The notes under the pieces were generated by a model. That model was not told where the DNA came from. It saw only the letters and a program-made list of their open reading frames with translations, and made no database searches. This document shows positions 40,313 through 50,477 of a stretch of DNA of 64,000 bases, in pieces. The translations under genes were made by a program, and so were the position numbers. Position 1 is the stretch's first letter; every line of letters begins with the position of its first letter. Source of the stretch: Kosakonia radicincitans DSM 16656 (GTDB lineage: Bacteria > Pseudomonadota > Gammaproteobacteria > Enterobacterales > Enterobacteriaceae); the NCBI RefSeq assembly GCF_000280495.2, contig NZ_CP018016.1, positions 2,914,001 through 2,978,000 on the forward strand. The letters run 5' to 3'.

Positions 40313-41074
40313 TTAACCGGCGATGGTTAGCCGCCCTGGCAACACTTCAAGCTGCTGGCGGATCTCCGGGCTGAGCTGTGCGTCAGTAATGATATCCGTC
40401 AGCGAATCGAGTTTCGCCACGTTAAACAGCGACCACGCGCCATATTTGCTGCTGTCGGCCAGCAATACCCGCCGCTTCGCATTGACGATCAGATCGTGCT
40501 TCAGCGCGGCTTTTTCCTCCGTTGGCGCGGTAATGCCACGTTCAAAATCCCAGCCGTTACAGCTGACAAACGCCCAGTCAGGCCAGATATTTTGCAGTAG
40601 TTTGCGTCCGTGCTCGCCAATGCATGACTGGCTGGAATCATCAATGCGTCCGCCGATAATCGTCACTTCAATCTGCTTAAATTCCGAGAGAAACAGCGCG
40701 ATATGCAGGTCGCTGGTGATCACCCGCAGCGGCAGATGGGTTAACTGGCGCGCCAGTTCAATCATCGTCGTTCCGGCATCCAGCACAATGGCGTCGCCCG
40801 CTTTCACCAGCGCCGCCGCCGCGCAAGCAATGGCGTGTTTCTCCGCCAGGTTACGCTGCATTTTCTCGCTGGTGGTGGGCTGCGAGGGGATAAACCGGTT
40901 CAGCGTCACACCGCCGTGGGTGCGGCTGATGACGCCTTCCTGATCGAGTTTAATCAAATCGCGGCGAATGGTGGCTGGCGAGGCATCGGTTGCCGCAACC
41001 AGTTGATCCACCGTCACCAGATTATGCCCTTTCAGGTAATCCATTATCTGCTCTAACCGGTTATATCCCTTCAT
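40313..41074 (-). CDS. DeoR-family transcriptional repressor
   Basis: 253 residues. The N-terminal DeoR winged helix ([20 protein letters not shown] and [16 protein letters not shown], followed by RTHGGVTLN) is joined to a sugar-phosphate isomerase-like sensor with [13 protein letters not shown]. Such repressors respond to phosphorylated sugars or sugar acids. It is the last gene of dtnK-pdxA2-deoR, starting one base after the pdxA2 stop, and probably represses that operon. Confidence 0.88.
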   Translation of the reverse strand: MKGYNRLEQIMDYLKGHNLVTVDQLVAATDASPATIRRDLIKLDQEGVISRTHGGVTLNRFIPSQPTTSEKMQRNLAEKHAIACAAAALVKAGDAIVLDAGTTMIELARQLTHLPLRVITSDLHIALFLSEFKQIEVTIIGGRIDDSSQSCIGEHGRKLLQNIWPDWAFVSCNGWDFERGITAPTEEKAALKHDLIVNAKRRVLLADSSKYGAWSLFNVAKLDSLTDIITDAQLSPEIRQQLEVLPGRLTIAG

Positions 41075-41075
41075 A

Positions 41076-42062
41076 TTATTCCCGTGTAATTTGCATAGCT
41101 AACTGGATGGATACCGCCATACTCTCTGCTTTCGCTTTGCCGCGCCAGGCGATATCAAATGCGGTGCCGTGATCCGCCGAGGTACGGATAAAAGGCAGAC
41201 CCGCGGTGATATTAACGCCATCATAAAATCCCAGCAATTTTAACGGAATATGACCCTGATCGTGGTACATCGCCACTACCATGTCATACATCCCTTCGTG
41301 GCACTGCATAAACACCGTATCCGGCGGGCACGGACCGGTAACATTCAGCCCTTCTGCTTTCATGGCTTCCACCGCCGGGCCGACAATGTTGATCTCTTCA
41401 TCGCCAAACAGACCGTTTTCGCCGGCGTGCGGGTTAACCCCGGCCACGGCAATGCGCGGGTTATCGTAACCGACGCGTTTGAGGAACGTATCGGCTACGC
41501 GAATCACGGTTTTTACGCGATCCTGATTGAGGGTATCGAGGAACTTCCGCAGCGCAATATGCGTGGTGATGTGGATCACTTTCAGCTTATCGGTGTAAAG
41601 CACCATCGCGTAATCTTTGCTGCCGGTCAGGTGCGCCAGCAGTTCGGTATGCCCCGGATAGTGGTGCCCGGCAAGGTGCAGCGCCTCTTTATTCAACGGC
41701 GCGGTCGCTATCGCTTTTACCTCACCGTTCATTGCCAGCGCGGTCGCACGTTTGATGCAGCGATACGCCAAATCGCCCGCCTGCGCTTGCACCACGCCCG
41801 GTTGCAGCGCATCAGCATCCTCCAGCGGCTCATCAATGACGTTGATCACGCCCGGCGCAAAACGCGCGTCGGCAATCCGATCAATGACCTTCAGTTCCGC
41901 ACGCGGGGTAATATTCATCGCCAGAATGCGCTGGAAGGTGCGCGCACATCCCACCACCACCACCGGCGCACCGGATAACTCGCCTTCGACCAGCGATTTA
42001 ATAATAATCTCCGGGCCAATACCCGCCGGGTCGCCCATCGTTACAGCAATGATATTAGTCAC
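41076..42062 (-). CDS. pdxA2: PdxA2, 4-phospho-threonate/erythronate dehydrogenase
   Basis: 328 residues of the PdxA family ([57 protein letters not shown] with metal-binding histidines). As the partner of a DUF1537 kinase it should be PdxA2, which oxidises and decarboxylates 4-phospho-D-threonate or -erythronate to dihydroxyacetone phosphate, rather than the vitamin B6 enzyme PdxA. The start is GTG 42062, which overlaps the dtnK stop and has GAGGAG seven bases upstream; no ATG fits. Confidence 0.88.
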   Translation of the reverse strand: MTNIIAVTMGDPAGIGPEIIIKSLVEGELSGAPVVVVGCARTFQRILAMNITPRAELKVIDRIADARFAPGVINVIDEPLEDADALQPGVVQAQAGDLAYRCIKRATALAMNGEVKAIATAPLNKEALHLAGHHYPGHTELLAHLTGSKDYAMVLYTDKLKVIHITTHIALRKFLDTLNQDRVKTVIRVADTFLKRVGYDNPRIAVAGVNPHAGENGLFGDEEINIVGPAVEAMKAEGLNVTGPCPPDTVFMQCHEGMYDMVVAMYHDQGHIPLKLLGFYDGVNITAGLPFIRTSADHGTAFDIAWRGKAKAESMAVSIQLAMQITRE

Positions 42063-43302
42063 TCGATTTCTCCTCGATAAAATGCAGAACCTTAAGCAAG
42101 GTCGTTTTGTCGCCAAAGCCACCCGCCCTGGTCATCACCGGTCGTTGCCACTCGCAACCTGTAAAATAGCCCCAGGGCACGCAACCTGCGGCTCGCCCCT
42201 GAATATGAAAACCACGCGCACCCAGCGCCTGCGCCACCGCCACAGCAACATCGCCGCCGGAGAGATAGAGCGCCGCAGGCGTCACCTCACTCAGCACCTC
42301 GCGCGTTAATTGCGCCAGAAATGCGCAAATTTGCTCACCCAGTTCACTGCGGCTCAGGCCGCGACGAGCGCACAGCGCCGCAATTTGATGACGCGCCTGC
42401 ACATCCGGGCAGGTGTGTACCAGGCAGTGCTCGCCAGCGCGCAGCGCGGTAATAATCGCCTGCCGGTATGCGGCGCTATCAGCGTCCAGTGCCGCATCAA
42501 CATCAATCAGCAGGCGCGTCACGCGCGGGTGCGTTGCGGTCTGCTCCAGTTGCTGTTGAGCGATTTCGCTCATAGAGCCAATTATTGCCAGTAGCGCGGC
42601 CGGTTTTTTCGGTGCCAGATGGCGTGCCAGCGCATCGCACAGCCCGGCGGAACCCACCAGCAGCGGCGGCGTGGCGGCGCGTGTCGTCTGGGCAATAATC
42701 AAATCGAGATCGGCATCGGTCTGCGCATCCACCACCAGCAACAGCGGTGCATCTGCGGTCGCCTGCGCCAGTGCTTCCGCCAGTTGCGCCGGTTGCAGAT
42801 AGCGACATTCCGCCGTGCTGTGCGCCGCCAGCAGGCAGCCGATATCTGCGCTTTGCACCGGTGTTTTCGGGTCGCTGGCAAATTCGGTTTCCGTCAGCAG
42901 TACACCCTGCACATAACACTGCCCGTTGCGGGTGATGCGCCCGGCCTGGGGAAATGCCGGGGCGATAACGGCCGCCGTTGCCTGCAGCACTTGCATCATA
43001 GCGGCGACTTCCGCGCCGATATTGCCGCGCAGGGTGGAGTCGATTTTTTTCACTAACCAGCGCGGTGCGTAATGGGTGCCGATCTCCGCAGTCAGCGCGT
43101 GAATGCGCGCGGCGGCTTCCTGAGCCGTCAACGCCCGGCTGTCGCTGTTGTAGATTAGCGCCTGTGCCTGGCTTACATAACCTGCCGTCAGCGCCACTTC
43201 AACGTGCATGCCCGCCTGCGCCAGGCTGACACCGGCGTCGTTTGCGCCGGTGAAATCATCCGCGAGGATCACGACCTCTTTCACCACCAGTTGTTCGTTC
43301 AT
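42055..43302 (-). CDS. dtnK: Four-carbon sugar-acid kinase (DUF1537, DtnK type)
   Basis: 415 residues. The N-terminal VVILADDFTGANDAGVSLAQAG and KKIDSTLRGNIGAEV motifs and the C-terminal GGDVAVAVAQALGA nucleotide region mark the DUF1537 family. With PdxA2 encoded next to it, D-threonate kinase (DtnK) or D-erythronate kinase is the likely activity; the two cannot be separated by eye. The upstream region carries dyads suited to the DeoR protein. Confidence 0.86.
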   Translation of the reverse strand: MNEQLVVKEVVILADDFTGANDAGVSLAQAGMHVEVALTAGYVSQAQALIYNSDSRALTAQEAAARIHALTAEIGTHYAPRWLVKKIDSTLRGNIGAEVAAMMQVLQATAAVIAPAFPQAGRITRNGQCYVQGVLLTETEFASDPKTPVQSADIGCLLAAHSTAECRYLQPAQLAEALAQATADAPLLLVVDAQTDADLDLIIAQTTRAATPPLLVGSAGLCDALARHLAPKKPAALLAIIGSMSEIAQQQLEQTATHPRVTRLLIDVDAALDADSAAYRQAIITALRAGEHCLVHTCPDVQARHQIAALCARRGLSRSELGEQICAFLAQLTREVLSEVTPAALYLSGGDVAVAVAQALGARGFHIQGRAAGCVPWGYFTGCEWQRPVMTRAGGFGDKTTLLKVLHFIEEKSSD

Positions 43303-43340
43303 CCCTTCTCCGGGTCATTATGTTCTGGTTATGATTATAT

Positions 43341-43354
43341 TCAATCATGATTGA
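43341..43354. promoter_or_regulatory. Perfect dyad between dtnK and the iron alcohol dehydrogenase gene
   Basis: TCAATCATGATTGA is a 14-bp perfect palindrome. The same intergenic region also has GGTGATT (43421-43427) facing AATCACC (43448-43454). These are candidate operators for the DeoR-type repressor, which could control both divergent operons. Confidence 0.45.
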
Positions 43355-43359
43355 TTATA

Positions 43360-43375
43360 TGTGAGCAAGATCAAC
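43360..43375. promoter_or_regulatory. Possible CRP site in the divergent control region
   Basis: TGTGA-GCAAGA-TCAAC matches eight of ten positions of the CRP dyad. It lies between two operons for carbon-source use, where catabolite control is expected. Confidence 0.45.
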
Positions 43376-43476
43376 TTAATCAGTTTGTGAATAAATTATA
43401 AATTTAGGCCATGTAGTGACGGTGATTGCTATCTGATGATTGAGATTAATCACCATAACAGAGACAGGAGAAGGTC

Positions 43477-44613
43477 GTGGTAACCATTAACAGCACACTG
43501 ATTAGCGGCGCGGGGGCGATTCCGGCCATTGCTCCGCTGCTGGCCGGTAAAAAGAACGTCCTGCTGGTCAGCGACGGCAACATTATTAAGCTCGCAGCGA
43601 CACAACAGATTCGCGCCCTGCTGGAGAGCGATGGCAGACACGTTCAATTGATTGACAATGTACCGCCGGAACCAAGCCAGCACGACGTCGCGAAAATTGT
43701 CGGTGCATTACATATCACCGCATTTGATCTGGTGGTTGGCATTGGCGGCGGTAGCGTGCTGGATGTGGCGAAGCTTCTCTCCGTGCTGTGTCACCCGGTG
43801 TCACCGGGTCTTGATGCGCTGTTGAAAGGCGAGAAGCCGACGGCGCGCATCGGCTCGCTGCTGATCCCGGCCACTGCCGGTACCGGCTCGGAAGCCACGC
43901 CGAATGCGATTCTGGCCATTCCTGAACAGGACACCAAAATCGGCATCATTTCACCGGTAATGCTGCCGGATTATGTGGCGCTGATCCCGGAGTTGACCAC
44001 CAGCATGCCCGCGCACATTGCCTCTTCGACCGGCATCGACGCGCTGTGCCATCTGATTGAGTGCTTTACTGCCACCATCGCCAATCCGGTCAGCGATAAC
44101 GTCGCGCTGATCGGCCTCTACAAGCTGCTGCGCAATATCGAAACCGCAGTTAATGAACCGCACAATCTCAATGCGCGGCTGGAGATGCTGTGGGCCTCTT
44201 ATTACGGCGGTGCGGCGATTACCCATGCCGGAACCCATCTGGTGCATGCGCTCTCTTATCCGCTGGGCGGCAAATATCACCTGCCGCACGGCGTGGCGAA
44301 CGCCATTCTGCTCGCGCCCTGCATGAAAGTGGTGCGCCCGCACGCCGTGGAGAAATTCGCCCAGGTGTGGGATCTGCTGCCAGATGCGGACACCTCGCTG
44401 AGTGCAGAGGAGAAATCCCATGCGCTGGTGGCGTGGTTTGCTGCGCTGGTGAAGCGCCTGAATCTGCCGGACAACCTCGAAGCGCTCGGCGTACCGCGTG
44501 CCGATATCCCGGCGCTGAGCGACGCGTCCCTCAATGTTAAGCGGTTGATGAATAACGCGCCCTGCACCGTCAGTCATGCGGATGTACAGGCGATTTATCA
44601 GACATTGTTTTAA
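43477..44613 (+). CDS. Iron-containing alcohol dehydrogenase (group III)
   Basis: 378 residues from a GTG start with AGGAG six bases upstream. The NAD loop GIGGGSVLDVAK and the metal region GIDALCHLIECF plus HAGTHLVHAL and LPHGVANAILL (histidine ligands) are present. It should interconvert an alcohol or hydroxyacid and a carbonyl. First gene of the cluster that continues with the DapA-type aldolase, symporter, sialidase-like and SDR genes, so the substrate may be a product of that pathway. Confidence 0.88.
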   Translation: MVTINSTLISGAGAIPAIAPLLAGKKNVLLVSDGNIIKLAATQQIRALLESDGRHVQLIDNVPPEPSQHDVAKIVGALHITAFDLVVGIGGGSVLDVAKLLSVLCHPVSPGLDALLKGEKPTARIGSLLIPATAGTGSEATPNAILAIPEQDTKIGIISPVMLPDYVALIPELTTSMPAHIASSTGIDALCHLIECFTATIANPVSDNVALIGLYKLLRNIETAVNEPHNLNARLEMLWASYYGGAAITHAGTHLVHALSYPLGGKYHLPHGVANAILLAPCMKVVRPHAVEKFAQVWDLLPDADTSLSAEEKSHALVAWFAALVKRLNLPDNLEALGVPRADIPALSDASLNVKRLMNNAPCTVSHADVQAIYQTLF

Positions 44614-44619
44614 TGCATG

Positions 44620-44656
44620 ACGGATTGTCGGATGGCGCAGCCGCCATCCGGCGCAA
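44620..44656. repeat. REP-like palindrome
   Basis: GTCGGATGGCGCAGCCGCCATCCGG-type sequence between the alcohol dehydrogenase and aldolase genes, an REP-like hairpin within the transcript. It may stabilise upstream mRNA. Confidence 0.6.
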
Positions 44657-44670
44657 ACAGAGGAATTGTG

Positions 44671-45555
44671 ATGAACAAACCGATAAAAGGCGTACTGACC
44701 GCCATTGTCACGCCTTTTGACACCGGGGGAGCTTTCAACCCACAGGCGCTGAAACAGCAGATCAATCGCCAGCTCGACGCCGGAAACGGCATCTTTTGCG
44801 GCGGCACCAATGGCGAATTCTTCGTGCTGAACGCGCAAGAAAAAGTGGCCGTCGCCGCCACCTGCGTCGATGAAGTGGCCGGTCGCGCGCCGGTCGTGGC
44901 GCATATTGGCGAGATCTCGACGCGGGAAACCGTTCGTCTGGGCAAAGAGATTGAAAAGCTCGGCGTCGATGCCGTTTCAGTGATCACCCCCTGGTTCGTG
45001 CCGTTGAAACAGGATGAACTTATTGCCCATTACACCGCCGTGGCGGACGCGTTAAGCGTGCCGGTTTTTCTCTATAACATCCCGGCGCGTACCGGCAACA
45101 CTATCGAACCGCAAACCGCGCGCACGCTGGCAGCGCACCCCAATATCATCGGCATCAAAGACAGCGCGGGCAGCTATGAGAGCCTGAACGGTTTTTTGCA
45201 TGCGGTCAGCGATATTAGCAGTTTCGACGTGTTAAACGGCCCGGACTCCCTGATCCATCAGGGATTCGTCGACGGCTGTTCAGCCTGTATTTCCGGTCTG
45301 GCAAACGTTGCGCCGCAGGCGATCAATGCCATCTGGTCATGTTTTACCACCGGAGATATTGCCGGTTCCCACGCGGCGCAGGAGAGCGTCACCAGGCTGC
45401 GCACCGAACTGTATAACGTGGCGTTTTCCCCGGCCGCGGTCAAAAAAGCATTACAAATCATGGGATATGACGTTGGCGACAGCCGTTACGCCGTCACGTT
45501 TAGCGAGCAACAATTACAACAGATCCGCCAGCTAGTGACGCAATACCTTCACTGA
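44671..45555 (+). CDS. DapA/NanA-family aldolase (2-keto acid lyase)
   Basis: 294 residues of the dihydrodipicolinate synthase / N-acetylneuraminate lyase family. The GGTNGE loop (44-49), catalytic Y135 in FLYNIPARTG and Schiff-base lysine K163 in GIKDSAG are present. Members cleave or form 2-keto-3-deoxy sugar acids with pyruvate. Next to a sialidase-like protein and a YhcH-type protein, a sialic-acid-like or 2-keto-3-deoxy-aldonate substrate is plausible. Start at 44671 with AGAGGAA upstream; the frame is open from 44617 through the REP element, without support. Confidence 0.87.
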   Translation: MNKPIKGVLTAIVTPFDTGGAFNPQALKQQINRQLDAGNGIFCGGTNGEFFVLNAQEKVAVAATCVDEVAGRAPVVAHIGEISTRETVRLGKEIEKLGVDAVSVITPWFVPLKQDELIAHYTAVADALSVPVFLYNIPARTGNTIEPQTARTLAAHPNIIGIKDSAGSYESLNGFLHAVSDISSFDVLNGPDSLIHQGFVDGCSACISGLANVAPQAINAIWSCFTTGDIAGSHAAQESVTRLRTELYNVAFSPAAVKKALQIMGYDVGDSRYAVTFSEQQLQQIRQLVTQYLH

Positions 45556-45583
45556 TTGCGGAGTCATTCGTCATAAGAAAACC

Positions 45584-45600
45584 GGGCGCTGCAGGCGCCC
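45584..45600 (+). terminator. Hairpin before the symporter gene
   Basis: GGGCGC-TGCAG-GCGCCC stem after the aldolase stop and 30 bases before the symporter gene. No T-run follows; it is more likely an attenuating or processing hairpin than a full stop. Confidence 0.4.
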
Positions 45601-45630
45601 CGGATTCACTCGCCCTGAAGAGAGGCAAAG

Positions 45631-47055
45631 ATGAACACCTTTACATCTCAAGATACCCTCATCATCGTCGGCATTGTGGTAGCCTACATTCTGTTCACCA
45701 CCTGGCTGACATTCCGTTTACGCAGTAAGAACACCGGCGATTTTATGGAAGGCTCGCGTGCGATGCCCGCCTTTATTGTCGGCATTCTGTTGATGTCTGA
45801 ATACATCGGCGCAAAATCCACCGTCGGCACCGCCCAGGCGGCGTTTGAGGATGGTTTTGCCGCCTCCTGGTCGGTGATCGGCGCGGCGATTGGCTTCCCG
45901 CTGTTTGGCTTTCTGCTGGTAAAACGCATCTATAACACCGGCAAGATCACCATCTCCGGCGCGATTGCCGAGAAGTACGGCAACAGTACGAAAAATATCA
46001 TCTCCATCATCATGATCTACGCTCTGCTGCTGGTGAACGTCGGCAACTACGTCAGCGGCGCGGCGGCGATTTCGACGGTATTGAAAGTGAATCTGCCGGT
46101 GGCGGCATTTATCACTGCCATTGTCAGTACCTTCTACTTCGCGTTCGGCGGCATGAAAGGCGTGGCGTGGGTGACGCTACTGCACAGCGCACTGAAATAT
46201 TTCGGTATTCTGGCGATCATGGGCTTTGCTCTGTCGAAAACCGGCGGTTTCACGCCGATGATCGAGAACATGCCGAAATACTACTGGACCTGGGATGGTA
46301 ACTTCGGCGCCAGCACCATTTTTGCCTGGCTGATTGGCACCATCGGTTCCATCTTCTGCACGCAGTTCGTGATTCAGGCAATTTGCTCGACCAAAGATGT
46401 GAAATCGGCGAAGCGTTCCACTTGGGTGGCGTTTTTCTTCTGCCTGCCGATTGCGCTGGCGATTGCGGTGATTGGCGTGGCGGCGAAATACCTGCACCCG
46501 GAAATCAACAGCCTGTATGCGATGCCGATTTTCCTGCAGGATATGAATCCGTGGGTTGCCGGTTTGGTGACAACGTCACTTGTTGCTTCCATCTTTGTCA
46601 GCGTCAGTACCGTTGCGCTGGCTATCGCCTCGCTGGTGGTAAAAGATTTTTACGTCCCCTACCGCAACCCGACGCCAGAACAGGAATTTAAAGCCACGCG
46701 CTGGCTGTCGCTGCTGATTGGTTTCCTGCCGCTGATTTTCGTGCTGTTTGTCCCGGAAGTGCTGAAGCTCTCTTTCTTTACCCGCGCTATTCGCCTGTCT
46801 ATTTCCGTGGTCGCGGTCATTGCTTTCTATGCGCCGTTCTTTAAGAGCGCACGGGGCGCGAACGCCGGGCTGATTGGTGCCTGCGTGGTGACCTCGGTCT
46901 GGTATCTGCTCGGCGATCCGTTTGGCATCAATAATATGTATATCGCGCTGATAACCCCGGCGGTGATCATGGTGCTGGACCGCCTGATCCCCAACAAAGC
47001 ACAGCAAAAAGCCGGTTCTCATGCGTCGCAACCTGTTCAACATAATGGAGTCTGA
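45631..47055 (+). CDS. Sodium:solute symporter (SSS family)
   Basis: 474 residues with about 13 membrane helices. The segment SEYIGAKSTVGTAQAAFEDG is typical of the helix that lines the sodium and substrate site in SSS transporters. It lies between the aldolase and sialidase-like genes, so it should import the substrate of this pathway with sodium. SiaT-type SSS carriers for sialic acid show that this family can take such sugars; the actual solute is not known. Two bases separate it from the next start. Confidence 0.9.
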   Translation: MNTFTSQDTLIIVGIVVAYILFTTWLTFRLRSKNTGDFMEGSRAMPAFIVGILLMSEYIGAKSTVGTAQAAFEDGFAASWSVIGAAIGFPLFGFLLVKRIYNTGKITISGAIAEKYGNSTKNIISIIMIYALLLVNVGNYVSGAAAISTVLKVNLPVAAFITAIVSTFYFAFGGMKGVAWVTLLHSALKYFGILAIMGFALSKTGGFTPMIENMPKYYWTWDGNFGASTIFAWLIGTIGSIFCTQFVIQAICSTKDVKSAKRSTWVAFFFCLPIALAIAVIGVAAKYLHPEINSLYAMPIFLQDMNPWVAGLVTTSLVASIFVSVSTVALAIASLVVKDFYVPYRNPTPEQEFKATRWLSLLIGFLPLIFVLFVPEVLKLSFFTRAIRLSISVVAVIAFYAPFFKSARGANAGLIGACVVTSVWYLLGDPFGINNMYIALITPAVIMVLDRLIPNKAQQKAGSHASQPVQHNGV

Positions 47056-47056
47056 T

Positions 47057-48214
47057 ATGTCCGCTACCAATCGTGATGGTGTTTTACGCCCGCAACCGCA
47101 TGACGCGCGCGTTATCACAGCGATGCTGCCGTCACCCTGCCCGCAAAACCATGCAGCGAATATTCTGCCGCTGCCGGACGGCACGTTACTCTGCGTCTGG
47201 TTCGGCGGCTCGCAGGAAGGCGTCGCGGATATTTCCGTCTACGGTTCGCGCCTTGCGCCGGGCGCGCAGCGCTGGAGCGACGCGGTGAAACTCTCGGACG
47301 ATCCGACGCGCTCCGAGCAGAACCCGGTACTGTTCCTCGCGCCGGATAACACGCTGTGGCTGCTGTGGACGGCTCAGATCTCCGGCAACCAGGACACTGC
47401 CATTGTGCGCTACCGCCAGTCGGCTGACTTTGGCGCAAGCTGGGGGGAAATCGGCACGCTGCTGGACAAACCCGGCACCTTTATTCGCCAGCCGATTACC
47501 GTGCTGGAGAATGGTAACTGGCTGCTGCCGGTGTTCTATTGCCGCACGCAGCCGGGTGAAAAATGGGTCGGCAATGACGATATCAGCGCGGTAAAAATCT
47601 CCGCCGATCGGGGGAAAAGCTGGCGCGATGTCGACGTACCGCAGAGCCTTGGCTGCGTGCATATGAATATCACCGCCCTGCCCGGCGGTACGCTGGTGGC
47701 ACTGTTCCGCAGCCGCTGGGCAGACAATATTTATTACAGCCACTCCACCGATGGCGGCGAAAGCTGGTCGGTGCCGGAACCGACCGTGCTGCCGAATAAC
47801 AACTCATCGATTCAGGTAACCACGCTGACCGATGGCACGCTGGCGCTGGTGTTTAACCACATGAGCGCCGCCGGGGCCACAGAACGCCGCGCCTCACTTT
47901 ATGATGAGATTGACGATGGCGACGGGCGCAAAGAACCGACGGTCACCAGCGGGCGCAGCGCCTTCTGGGGCGCACCGCGCGCGCCGATGACGGTGGCTAT
48001 CTCGCCGGATGGCGGTAAAAGCTGGCCGTGGCAGCGCAATCTGGATGAAGGCGATGGCTACTGCATGACCAACAACTCGCAGGAAAAGCTCAACCGCGAG
48101 TTCTCTTATCCCAGCATCAAACAGGGCGCTGACGGCGATCTGCACATTGCTTATACCTGGTTCCGTCAGGCCATCAAATATGTGCGTGTTTCTCCAGCGT
48201 GGGTGAAGGAGTAA
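47057..48214 (+). CDS. Cytoplasmic sialidase-like BNR/Asp-box protein
   Basis: 385 residues with four Asp boxes (S-x-D-x-G-x-x-W) at 122-129, 182-189, 230-237 and 316-323, which mark a six-bladed beta-propeller. There is no signal peptide or membrane segment, so unlike most bacterial sialidases it would act in the cytoplasm, on an imported oligosaccharide or glycoside. It could also be a related lyase or isomerase. The start MSATNRDG at 47057 has GGAG upstream and follows the symporter stop; an earlier in-frame ATG at 47021 overlaps the symporter. Confidence 0.83.
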   Translation: MSATNRDGVLRPQPHDARVITAMLPSPCPQNHAANILPLPDGTLLCVWFGGSQEGVADISVYGSRLAPGAQRWSDAVKLSDDPTRSEQNPVLFLAPDNTLWLLWTAQISGNQDTAIVRYRQSADFGASWGEIGTLLDKPGTFIRQPITVLENGNWLLPVFYCRTQPGEKWVGNDDISAVKISADRGKSWRDVDVPQSLGCVHMNITALPGGTLVALFRSRWADNIYYSHSTDGGESWSVPEPTVLPNNNSSIQVTTLTDGTLALVFNHMSAAGATERRASLYDEIDDGDGRKEPTVTSGRSAFWGAPRAPMTVAISPDGGKSWPWQRNLDEGDGYCMTNNSQEKLNREFSYPSIKQGADGDLHIAYTWFRQAIKYVRVSPAWVKE

Positions 48215-48688
<474 letters not shown>

Positions 48689-48692
48689 CACC

Positions 48693-49370
48693 ATGCCGCA
48701 TGCTGTGGTTACTGGCGCCAGTTCCGGGATTGGCGAAGCCATTGTCGATAATTTGCTGGCGCAGGGCTGGCAGGTCACCGGGCTTGCACGTTCGCGGGTT
48801 GAACGGGCGCATCCTGCGTTTCGCAGCCTGCAAGTGGATTTAAGCGATGAGCAGGCGTTGCGCCAGGTGCTCGCAGAGGTACAAACGCCGCAGGCGGTGA
48901 TCCACGCCGCCGGAATGATGGCTGCCGCGCCGCTTGGCGAGCTGGATGCGACAACCAGCCAGCGCCTGTGGCGGCTGCATGTGCAGGCCGCCGAAATGCT
49001 GGTTAACCACTTTGCGCCGCAGCTACAGCCAGGCGGACGAATTGTGGTGATTGGCAGCCGTACCTCGCGCGGTGCCGCCGGGCGTTCGCAGTATGTCGCC
49101 ACCAAAGCGGCGCTGCTCGGGATGGTCAGAAGCTGGGCGGCAGAGCTGGCTCCGCGCGGGATCACCGCCAATGTGGTCGCGCCAGGAGCCACGCAAACGC
49201 CGATGCTCAGCGCGCCAGGACGGGAAAGCTCGCCGCCGAATGTACCACCGATCGGTCGGCTGATCGCACCAAGGGAAGTCGCAGCACTGGCGGGGTTTGT
49301 GCTCTCGCCGGATGCCGCAGCCATCACCGGCCAGGAGCTGGTGATCTGCGGCGGCGCATCATTAACATAA
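48693..49370 (+). CDS. Short-chain dehydrogenase/reductase
   Basis: 225-residue SDR: NAD(P) loop TGASSGIGEAI at the N-terminus, catalytic serine region VVIGSRTS, and YVATK as the Y-x-x-x-K pair, followed by PRGITANVVAPGATQTPM. Last gene of the six-gene cluster, five bases after the YhcH-type gene. Substrate unknown; two oxidoreductases in one cluster suggest a redox step at each end of the pathway or an epimerisation. Confidence 0.86.
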   Translation: MPHAVVTGASSGIGEAIVDNLLAQGWQVTGLARSRVERAHPAFRSLQVDLSDEQALRQVLAEVQTPQAVIHAAGMMAAAPLGELDATTSQRLWRLHVQAAEMLVNHFAPQLQPGGRIVVIGSRTSRGAAGRSQYVATKAALLGMVRSWAAELAPRGITANVVAPGATQTPMLSAPGRESSPPNVPPIGRLIAPREVAALAGFVLSPDAAAITGQELVICGGASLT

Positions 49371-49374
49371 CCAT

Positions 49375-49510
49375 GAAATACCGGATGGCGCTGTGCTTAT
49401 CAGATCTGGGCAAGCGCCGTGCTTACCGGAACAGGGAGCGAAATGAGTATTTTTGCTTCAACCAGGGCACAATCGCCCTGGCCGGATAAGACGAAGCCAC
49501 TGCGGCGATG
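49375..49510. repeat. REP-like repeats between convergent genes
   Basis: Several REP-like pieces (ACCGGATGGCGCTGTGCTTATC near 49380 and GGCCGGATAAGACGAAGCCACTGCGGCGATGG near 49480) fill the space between the SDR gene and the convergent PhzF-type gene. Confidence 0.6.
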
Positions 49511-49513
49511 GAA

Positions 49514-50305
49514 TTAGCGCAGATAGACTTTTCCCAGCAGATAGAGCGTCGCCTGGCCACCGATGAGCACGCGGTCGCCGCGCCATTCGCAGCGTAAATC
49601 GCCGCCGCGTGCGGAAACCTGCCGCGCCTGCATCACCGTTTTATTCAGCTTCTCGCCCCAGTACGGGATCAACATGCTGTGCGCCGAGCCGGTCACCGGA
49701 TCTTCCGCCACCGATTCGCCCGGGCAGAAAAAGCGGCTGACAAAATCGTACTCATCCCCCGGCGCGGTCACGCAGACCATTTTTCCCAGCGGCTTCATGG
49801 CGGCGATATCCGGTCGTAACGCTTCCACCTGCGCCTGGTTCTCCAGCACTACCAGATAATCACGGGCCACGCGCACCTCTTTCGCCGTACTGATGCCCAG
49901 CGTTTGCAACAGCAGTTCCGGCGGCATGCTCACCTCTTGTGTTGCCCAGGCCGGAAAATCGAGCGTCAGCCAGTCACCGTTACGCGAGACCGTCAACGGG
50001 CCGACAAAACGGGTGGCGAAGAGAATTTCCGTCGACGGGTAATCCAGATATTCAAAAATCACGTGCGCGGCGGCAAGTGTGGCATGCCCGCAGAGGTTAA
50101 TTTCCGCCTGCGTGGTAAACCAGCGCAGCTCAAAACCGGTGTCATTGCGGACAAAAAACGCGGTCTCGGATTGATTATGCTGCTGCGCCATTTTCAGCAA
50201 CAGATCGTCAGGCAGCCATTCGGTAAGCGGGCACACGGCAGCGGCATTGCCGCCAAAAGTTTGGTCGCTAAACGCGTCCACCATATAAAAGTCAATTGTT
50301 TGCAT
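49514..50305 (-). CDS. PhzF-family isomerase/epimerase-like protein
   Basis: 263 residues. The PhzF fold is recognisable from the opening DFYMVDAFSDQTFGGNAAAVCPL, the catalytic glutamate in HNQSETAFFV, and the second-domain FCPGESVAEDPVTGSAHS. Relatives include E. coli YddE; the true reaction of most members is unknown. It is divergent from sotB. Confidence 0.87.
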   Translation of the reverse strand: MQTIDFYMVDAFSDQTFGGNAAAVCPLTEWLPDDLLLKMAQQHNQSETAFFVRNDTGFELRWFTTQAEINLCGHATLAAAHVIFEYLDYPSTEILFATRFVGPLTVSRNGDWLTLDFPAWATQEVSMPPELLLQTLGISTAKEVRVARDYLVVLENQAQVEALRPDIAAMKPLGKMVCVTAPGDEYDFVSRFFCPGESVAEDPVTGSAHSMLIPYWGEKLNKTVMQARQVSARGGDLRCEWRGDRVLIGGQATLYLLGKVYLR

Positions 50306-50477
50306 AGCCGTTTCCTCTTTATCGTTCTCTGTTTCTGAACGCTATTGTCAACCGATGCAATCGGTATTTATTTGCTGAATGAAAAGTGAGATCTACATCA
50401 CAAAATGTTTGTATTTTCGCCAACAAAAGCTTTAAGATCACTTCCTCTTCTTTTTTTTAACCAAGCAAGAACACCTT

